A stretch of 64,000 nucleotides of DNA from Ruminococcus flavefaciens MA2007 (GTDB lineage: Bacteria; Bacillota; Clostridia; Oscillospirales; Ruminococcaceae), in contig NZ_KK211355.1 in NCBI RefSeq assembly GCF_000621845.1, positions 124,001-188,000 on the forward strand. Direction: 5' to 3'. The notes below the pieces were generated by a model. The model was not told the DNA's origin, searched no databases, and worked only from the letters and a program-made list of their open reading frames with translations. Positions 58,731 to 64,000 of the stretch are shown here, one piece after another (position 1 is the first letter of the stretch; each line of letters starts with the position of its first letter). A program made the translations under genes and the position numbers.

Positions 58731-59639
58731 TTATATAGTCTTTAGCTGCTTCAACAGCTCGAATATGAGCTCCTTTTTGGCAAGTCCCTCGGAAAATGCC
58801 GTGGCACCGCCGCAGGCTGTTCCCAGCTTCAATGCGTAGTCAAGGTCGTTCTCCGCAGAGCCTGCCACAAAGCCTGCCAGCATGGAATCGCCTGCTCCTA
58901 CGGAGTTCTTGACCGTGCCCATGCAGACTCCGCATTTAATGAGCCTGCCGTTCTCGCAAAGGAGTATAGCTCCGCTGCCAGCCATGGATACCAGAACGTT
59001 GCGAGCTCCCATAGCCTGCAATTTTACGGCGTATTCAACTACTCCGTCATAGGTGGAGATGTTCACGCCGAAAATCTCTCCCAGCTCATGGTCGTTGGGC
59101 TTGATAAGAAACGGCTTGTATTTCAGCACGTTCACAAGGAGCTCTCCCGACGCGTCCACAACAGTGCGGATATCGCGGTCTGAAAGCATTTCCAGTATGC
59201 GCTCATACACGTTGGAGGGCAGACTATTCGGGATACTTCCTGCAAGTATCAGCGTGTCGCCGTCCTTGAGCCTGTCCAGCTTCTTGAAAAGCTGTGAAAG
59301 AGCTTCGTCGTCTATGTGGGGACCTTGTCCGTTGAGCTCGGTCTCCTCCTCAGCTCTTATCTTTACGTTGATTCGGGAAGTGCCTTCTTTCAGCCTTACG
59401 AAGTCCGCGTCGATGCCCATAGCTTCAACACCGCGCTCGATAGCTTCGCCCGTAAAGCCTGCCGTGAAGCCCAGAGCCTTTGAGCGTATACCGAGCTCAG
59501 CAAGCACAGCGGAAACGTTTATGCCCTTGCCGCCGTAGTATATCTGCTCGGAAGCGGCGCGGTTGACACTGCCCAGAGCTATTTTCTCCGTCTTAACTAC
59601 ATAGTCTATAGCAGGATTGAACGTAACTGTATAAATCAT
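58731..59639 (-). CDS. PfkB-family 1-phosphofructokinase/tagatose kinase
   Basis: The 302-residue protein starts MIYTVTFNPAIDYVVKTEKI and has the PfkB signatures GGKGINVSAVLAELG and NSVGAGDSMLAGFVAG with the catalytic Asp, plus SIPNSLPSNVY. This fits FruK/LacC-type 1-phosphofructokinase or tagatose-6-phosphate kinase. No fru regulator or PTS gene is adjacent. The ATG at 59639 follows GGGAG; longer in-frame starts run through the tRNA-Leu gene and are rejected. Confidence 0.92.
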   Translation of the reverse strand: MIYTVTFNPAIDYVVKTEKIALGSVNRAASEQIYYGGKGINVSAVLAELGIRSKALGFTAGFTGEAIERGVEAMGIDADFVRLKEGTSRINVKIRAEEETELNGQGPHIDDEALSQLFKKLDRLKDGDTLILAGSIPNSLPSNVYERILEMLSDRDIRTVVDASGELLVNVLKYKPFLIKPNDHELGEIFGVNISTYDGVVEYAVKLQAMGARNVLVSMAGSGAILLCENGRLIKCGVCMGTVKNSVGAGDSMLAGFVAGSAENDLDYALKLGTACGGATAFSEGLAKKELIFELLKQLKTI

Positions 59640-59677
59640 GTTTTTTGCTCCCTTATAATGAGATATAGCAAAAGAAA

Positions 59678-59702
59678 AAGCGTTTACCTTTGGTAAACGC
59701 TT
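59678..59702 (-). terminator. Terminator of tRNA-Leu (leftward)
   Basis: AAGCGTTTACC, loop, GGTAAACGCTT, with TTTCTTTT on the minus strand. It lies between the tRNA and the sugar kinase gene. Confidence 0.88.
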
Positions 59703-59706
59703 CCCT

Positions 59707-59791
59707 TGGTGCGAGTAATGGGACTTGAACCCATACGTCTCTCGACACACGCCCCTCAAACGTGCCTGTCTGCCTATTCCAGCACACTCGC
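59707..59791 (-). tRNA. tRNA-Leu(GAG)
   Basis: 85 bases on the minus strand. It begins GCGAGTG and ends CACTCGC-type pairing with ACCA encoded. The anticodon loop is TTGAGGG with anticodon GAG (Leu CUY codons). A long variable arm and GGTTCAAGTCC T-loop are present, as expected for a class II tRNA. Confidence 0.95.
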
Positions 59792-59818
59792 ATTGCAGTA
59801 TTTCGTGACTGCTTTAAT

Positions 59819-59847
59819 ATTATACCAGAAAATAATATGCTTGTCAA
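59819..59847 (-). promoter_or_regulatory. tRNA-Leu promoter (leftward)
   Basis: On the minus strand: TTGACA, 17-bp spacer, TATAAT, about 28 bases from the tRNA start. Confidence 0.9.
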
Positions 59848-59908
59848 GCCTTTTTTCAAAAAAAAATCAGAAATTTTTAGTTAATATAAAAAATAATATT
59901 CCGCAGTA

Positions 59909-59937
59909 TTGACTTTTAAACGCCTTTAGTGTATAAT
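59909..59937 (+). promoter_or_regulatory. tRNA-Thr promoter
   Basis: TTGACT, 17-bp spacer, TATAAT, 14 bases before the tRNA. Confidence 0.88.
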
Positions 59938-59950
59938 ATTATCTGTTGGT

Positions 59951-60026
59951 GCTGATGTGGCACAGTCGGTAGCGCAACGCCTTGGTAAGGCGTAGGTCGT
60001 CGGTTCAAGTCCGATCATCAGCTCCA
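59951..60026 (+). tRNA. tRNA-Thr(GGU)
   Basis: 76 bases, GCTGATG acceptor start with matching CATCAGC, encoded CCA end. The anticodon loop is TTGGTAA with anticodon GGT (Thr ACY codons); T-arm GGTTCAAGTCC. Its 3' end is the likely attachment site of the adjacent integrase. Confidence 0.96.
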
Positions 60027-60040
60027 AAACAAATACCGAT

Positions 60041-60077
60041 AAATAGGCGTTTCTTCTATATGAGGAAACGCTTATTT
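60041..60077 (+). terminator. Terminator after tRNA-Thr
   Basis: AAATAGGCGTTTC, loop, GAAACGCTTATTT, one mismatch, AT-rich flanks. Confidence 0.82.
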
Positions 60078-60146
60078 ATTTAACTGAATATCAAAGTGTC
60101 ATTATTCTGTCATTACAGCTGTAAAAAGGCACTAAAAGAAGCGAAA

Positions 60147-60186
60147 AGCGGAGACCTTTCAAATGAAGGTACTCCGCTATTTTTTA
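60147..60186. terminator. Terminator at the 3' end of the integrase gene
   Basis: AGCGGAG, an inner CTTTCA/TGAAG hairpin, CTCCGCT, with T-rich flanks on both strands. It serves the leftward integrase gene. Confidence 0.82.
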
Positions 60187-61440
60187 TCCTATTTTCTGTA
60201 TATTATTTGGTTCTGCCTGCTCCTCAGGGCGCTTTTTCTGAGTGATGAACATATCCTGTAAGATGTTCGCCGCCTGTTCGTCTGCTTCCTGTACAGCGTG
60301 GAGATACTTGTTTGTTGTGACTATATCGGCGTGACCGAGTCTTTGCTGAACTGTCTTGATGTTTGCACCGCCATATAACAGGAGCGTGGCGGAGCTGTGG
60401 CGCAGTGCGTGGAACTTCTTATGTTCCAGACCGTGACGGGCAAGGAATTTACTGAATTGAACAGTCGGAGTCTGTGGATTGATTATTTCACCGTCTGCCT
60501 GAGTGAATACCCAGTCTGAGCCTTTCCAAGCTGTACCGAGCCTTTGAGCTTCACGGCGCTTCTCTGCCTGTAAGAGCTTTACAAGCTCTATACAGTGGGG
60601 ATTTAACGTGATTGTTCGGACTTCATAATCTTTCGGCGGTTTTATTGCTATGGGCTGCCCTTTGAGCTTATATGCGGAACGTTCAACGGTCAGCTTGCAG
60701 GTCTCATAATCAAAGTCAGAGAACTTCAATGCACATAATTCACCACAGCGGCAGCCTGACATAATAGCAAGCTGTATAAGCACTTGAAACTGTAATGGCT
60801 CATCTTCCAGACATTCAAGCATTTTTGCAGCCGCCTGTTTGCTGAATATCTCAATTTTGGGAGTTGTTACCTTTGGCAGCGTAAGCCGTTTACTGTCAGC
60901 AGGGTTCTGTGAGATCAGACCGAGTTTGACCGCCTGAGTCAGTACGCTCTGTAATACTGTCAGCTTACGGCGTATAGTCGCAGGGGATAATTTCGGGTTA
61001 TTTTCGTCAATAGTTCCGTCCTTCTTGCGTCTTACGTCGCCTTGAAGCTGATTGACAAAAGCCTGAACGTGTGCAGACCGTAACTCAGAGAGCTTGATGT
61101 GACCGAGAGCCGGGAGAATAACATCATTAAGGGTTCGCTCATACTCGAAATGTATTCGGGGAGAGAGCGAGCCTTTTTTTATATCCAGATACATCGGCAC
61201 AAAATCAGCAAGTTTGAGAGACCTCTGAGAACCTGCAAGACCGTTCTGCACCTGATCTTCAAACTCCATAGCTGCCTTTTCAGCGGCTTTTACAGCCTGC
61301 TTTTCGGTCATACCGTGAGGAACTTTCCATGTCATACTCTGGAAACGCTGTTTCCCGTCAACGCCGTATCCGTCCGATACGCGGAAGCGGAAGGATATGA
61401 GCTGACCGTCTTTATTCCTGTTTTCCTTGATGTTCGCCAT
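60184..61440 (-). CDS. Tyrosine recombinase/integrase
   Basis: Site-specific recombinase, 418 residues. It has an N-terminal arm-binding region, a SAM-like core-binding domain (about 70-180), and a catalytic domain with Arg in SGCRCGELCALKFSDFD, HALRHSSATLLL (His-x-x-Arg), the LGHADIVTT loop and the nucleophile Tyr in TNKYLHAV. It lies 158 bases from tRNA-Thr and is transcribed toward it, the usual arrangement for ICE/prophage integrases at a tRNA 3' end. Its start overlaps the preceding XRE remnant by 29 bases. Confidence 0.95.
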   Translation of the reverse strand: MANIKENRNKDGQLISFRFRVSDGYGVDGKQRFQSMTWKVPHGMTEKQAVKAAEKAAMEFEDQVQNGLAGSQRSLKLADFVPMYLDIKKGSLSPRIHFEYERTLNDVILPALGHIKLSELRSAHVQAFVNQLQGDVRRKKDGTIDENNPKLSPATIRRKLTVLQSVLTQAVKLGLISQNPADSKRLTLPKVTTPKIEIFSKQAAAKMLECLEDEPLQFQVLIQLAIMSGCRCGELCALKFSDFDYETCKLTVERSAYKLKGQPIAIKPPKDYEVRTITLNPHCIELVKLLQAEKRREAQRLGTAWKGSDWVFTQADGEIINPQTPTVQFSKFLARHGLEHKKFHALRHSSATLLLYGGANIKTVQQRLGHADIVTTNKYLHAVQEADEQAANILQDMFITQKKRPEEQAEPNNIQKIG

Positions 61441-61980
61441 TCTTCAAAACCTCCTTATACTCATTGAAAAGGTTTATCATACTTTCAGTAAGTTTTTGTT
61501 TATACAATGGTTCTAATCCTAAAGCTGATATTTCAAATTGTACATCTGTAAAAGTAGGAAAATATGCTTCTAAAAGACTTAGAGCATCACATGATTGATT
61601 TTCTCCTAATTCATCTATAAGATTTATGGAACGAGCAGCTTGTAATGCAAGTTCTGTATTGTTACCTGACAAGTATTCTTGTTTACATTTTGCTCGATAT
61701 AGAATCATTACAATTTCCTCAAATATGTTATTTTCAATAATGAAATTCAGTTCCTTATCAAGTGTTTTGCTCATGCTCTGTAATGAAAGAACGGCTTTTA
61801 CGCTTAATCCAGTTGTTGTACAAGCTTTTTGCACATCTTCATCTCGTGTAGGTGTTTCTGTAAGTCCAAGAAGATAATCGGTTGATACATTATAGTATTT
61901 TGCAATAGCGATTAGCGTTTCATAATCAGGCTGATTTCTGCCTGCTAACCAGTTACCAAAGGTTTGCCTTGTAACTGAAT
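61412..61980 (-). pseudogene. XRE-family repressor truncated at its N-terminus
   Basis: Read leftward from about 61980, the frame gives SVTRQTFGNWLAGRNQPDY then ETLIAIAKYYNVSTDYLLG, the second half of a Cro/C1-type HTH domain. A helical C-terminal region of about 150 residues follows. An in-frame TGA lies just upstream at about 61983 and no start codon precedes the HTH helices, so the first ~25-30 residues are missing. A start at 61834 could still give a protein without the HTH. It is probably the remnant repressor of an integrated element. Confidence 0.75.
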
Positions 61981-62204
61981 AAGCTCAGGACACTGTCACG
62001 GAATATGTAATAACGAAAAAACAGTATGCCTTTTTCGATTTATGCCCTTTCCAAAATTTTTTTTGAGAAATTTTCAAAAAAGGTGAGAGTTCTTGCATTT
62101 TCAAACGTCTAATAAGTGAACAGTAAAAATAACAGGCTATCTGTTTCCCCGAAAGGGTTCTGCACAGCAGACTGCCGTTTATTTACAAAAAAGGAGGGTT
62201 TACT
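61981..62204. other. Gene-free interval before the dockerin protein
   Basis: No ORF of note. It contains the break in the XRE gene, AT-rich sequence and several small stems (CCCC-GAAA-GGG, CTGC-ACA-GCAG near 62152-62172) in the probable leader of the downstream gene. No clear promoter pair with 17-bp spacing was found. Confidence 0.5.
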
Positions 62205-64000
62205 ATGAATAAAAGGAAAATACTGACGTTCATCACAGCACTGACGATGAGTCTGACATCTCTGTCATTCACCCCTGCATATGTGGTTGCGGAGGACAGT
62301 ACCGCAGCAGTTTCAGGCACTGAAACCAACGTGGTAAAGAAAAAAGGCGATATTGCGTTCAATATTTCTGCCGATTTACCAAGTATGTACACAGGCGACG
62401 AGCCGAATTTAGATGACTGCGTTCTCTGGGTAAAGACCTACGACAACATGGGATATTCTTCGATACTGCACGATATCGGCAGCTTCACAGTGGACTCGGG
62501 ACGTTATTCAGACCTGTACACCATCGACACAAGTGAGGTGGATAACACACAGGAAGGCAAATATCTGGTAACTCTTAAACCCAAAGCAGGTGCTTCTTTC
62601 AGAGAAACTTCTGAATATGACACGACCTTTGACATAACCATGCAAGGAAAAGAATCCTATAGCTATATAATGGTATATGACAAGGATAGAATCAAGGATA
62701 CTCCGATATATCTGCGATTCTACACAGAGGATATTGAAATTACCCGCGGTCTGGGCATGGGTATAGAGCTTTGCGGCGCAATGGCTTCTGATGTAAGATA
62801 TGAAATTGAGGACGAGACCATAGCAAAGGTCAGTGAAAACTCAGGTTCAAAATATCTTTTCCTTGAAGCTCTGAAAGAGGGTGAGACTACCGTCAATGTT
62901 TACACCTCCGACGGCAGAACCACGAGCGAAAAGATAAGAGTTACTCCTCAGTCAGCTACAACTGTGACACAGACTCCGCCCGTAACTACTACAACTACTT
63001 TAGCAGACCCCAACGCTACCACCACCCGTCAAACTACAACTACTATAGCAACAGTTTACAAATGGTGGTACGATTACTCGTCCTATACCACGACAACGGC
63101 GGTATATACAATGCCTGCGACCACAACCACTGCTATAGGATGCTGGGCGCCTAAAATAGAGTTTGATACCTCTCCTATGGAAATAGGCGAGGTGCGTGAG
63201 GGACGCTTCTACAATCCCGAGACAAAAAGGACCGAAAACGGCGCGGTACATACCACCAGCAATAACATCAAGGTAGAGTATACCAAGGGCAGTGATACCT
63301 TTAAGGTGACTGCATTGAAGGCAGGAAGTGCAAATATCAGCTTTTATGAAAAGGAATGTGCACTTTCGGGTTCTCTGAACATTACTGTATCGGGCGAGCC
63401 TGAACCGCCTGTAAGCCAAACAACGACTCTGCCGACTGTAACAACTACGACAACTACAACTGATGTCATAGACCATAATGAATTAAACGTTGATTTTGCT
63501 CCTACAGTGGATTTTGAAACATCTGATATGAAGGTCGGCGAGACACGAAAGGGACGTTTCTATAATCCTATCTCCGAAAAGTCCACAGGCGGCAATATAA
63601 AGGCTTCGGACAATGTATCCGTTAAGGTGGAAAAGGACGGCAGCTTTGAGGTAACTGCTTTGAAGGCAGGTCCTGCGGGACTTGAAATAACCGACAATGA
63701 CTGTCCGTTCACAGGCTCTGTGTACTTTAATGTTGTTGAAGTAAGTAAGATGAAAGGCGATTCCAACTGCGACGGTCAAATGGATATGTCGGACGTAGTC
63801 CTCATTATGCAGGCTCTTGCTAATCCGAATAAATATGGCGAAAACGGTACAGCAAAGGTTCATCTTACAGCGCAGGGCAAGGAAAACGCCGATATGGACG
63901 GCAACGGTCTTACTGTAGGCGACGCTCAGAAGATACAGCTGAAGCTTCTCGGTCTCGATGATGACAGCGAGCCTTTAACTCCTTTAGCACAGGCTGTAGG
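62205..64000 (+). CDS. Large secreted protein with Thr-rich linkers and a dockerin, cut by the window
   Basis: The open frame runs from the ATG at 62205 (AAGGAGG 7 bases upstream) to the end of the window, 598 residues without a stop. It has a signal peptide (about 1-30), a beta-rich domain, and a Thr-rich linker (about 255-310). Two related modules of about 100 residues follow (IEFDTSPMEIGEVREGRFYN and VDFETSDMKVGETRKGRFYN), separated by a second Thr-rich linker. A dockerin lies at about 515-585 (GDSNCDGQMDMSDVVLIMQ and ENADMDGNGLTVGDAQKIQ). The two modules resemble BIG-type Ig-like repeats. It is likely a cell-surface scaffold cargo; whether it continues is unknown. Confidence 0.88.
   Translation, partial: MNKRKILTFITALTMSLTSLSFTPAYVVAEDSTAAVSGTETNVVKKKGDIAFNISADLPSMYTGDEPNLDDCVLWVKTYDNMGYSSILHDIGSFTVDSGRYSDLYTIDTSEVDNTQEGKYLVTLKPKAGASFRETSEYDTTFDITMQGKESYSYIMVYDKDRIKDTPIYLRFYTEDIEITRGLGMGIELCGAMASDVRYEIEDETIAKVSENSGSKYLFLEALKEGETTVNVYTSDGRTTSEKIRVTPQSATTVTQTPPVTTTTTLADPNATTTRQTTTTIATVYKWWYDYSSYTTTTAVYTMPATTTTAIGCWAPKIEFDTSPMEIGEVREGRFYNPETKRTENGAVHTTSNNIKVEYTKGSDTFKVTALKAGSANISFYEKECALSGSLNITVSGEPEPPVSQTTTLPTVTTTTTTTDVIDHNELNVDFAPTVDFETSDMKVGETRKGRFYNPISEKSTGGNIKASDNVSVKVEKDGSFEVTALKAGPAGLEITDNDCPFTGSVYFNVVEVSKMKGDSNCDGQMDMSDVVLIMQALANPNKYGENGTAKVHLTAQGKENADMDGNGLTVGDAQKIQLKLLGLDDDSEPLTPLAQAV

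Noticed and set aside
58731-59759. Longer sugar kinase start running through the tRNA-Leu gene
   Set aside because: The upstream extension is the translated tRNA and terminator; the ATG at 59639 has a ribosome site and begins the PfkB fold.

Overview
The window looks like chromosome from a Gram-positive, low-to-mid GC anaerobe of the Ruminococcus group (Oscillospirales). The reasons are three secreted dockerin-bearing proteins, a pyruvate formate-lyase, a split transketolase, Clostridia-type gene order, and strong AGGAGG ribosome sites with many TTG/GTG starts. No rRNA, CRISPR array or intact insertion sequence was seen. The genus is inferred from family content, not from a marker gene comparison.

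Left third (1-30 kb): three housekeeping blocks also known from Bacillus are arranged almost end to end. Block 1 is fmt, a zinc peptidase, rsmB, rlmN, prpC, prkC (PASTA kinase), rsgA, thiN and a tiny spoVM, with genes overlapping by 1-4 bases. Then come purA, a transglutaminase-dockerin protein coupled to a repeat-bearing membrane protein, and a leftward pair (GGDEF enzyme, MBL-fold lipoprotein). Block 2 is miaB, a lipoprotein, a ymcA/ricA-like gene, two paralogous membrane proteins, mutS, an unknown, mutL, an unknown, miaA and hfq. Block 3 is an HlyD-like protein, ylmE, sepF, ylmH, divIVA, ileS, lspA, rluD-type synthase and a HAD phosphatase.

Middle (36-47 kb): the split transketolase behind a structured leader, rplJ-rplL behind an L10 leader, a CAP-dockerin protein, a GNAT enzyme, and a leftward pfl locus. 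In that locus the glycyl-radical C-terminus is a separate 79-residue gene, and a 67-residue Cys-bearing ORF lies between the two PFL parts. Two small orphan genes and an AI-2E-family transporter follow.

Right third (47-64 kb): a TerY-like vWA protein with a PP2C phosphatase, a secreted Ig-like repeat protein with paired operators, a small sigma-region-4 operon under two LexA-like boxes, an Orn/Lys/Arg decarboxylase, DUF1292, a GGDEF enzyme and an HD-GYP protein, a PfkB sugar kinase, tRNA-Leu(GAG), and tRNA-Thr(GGU). Next to tRNA-Thr are a tyrosine integrase and a decapitated XRE repressor, probably the scar of an integrative element. The window ends inside a large secreted dockerin protein.

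Intergenic regions carry a dispersed element not known to me: runs of 7-bp repeats abutting a palindrome with a fixed GTAGGGG/CCCCTAC edge and a variable core. There is also a roughly 315-bp MITE-like element with terminal inverted repeats. Most promoters found have exactly 17-bp spacers, and a subset use TTGCAT as the -35.
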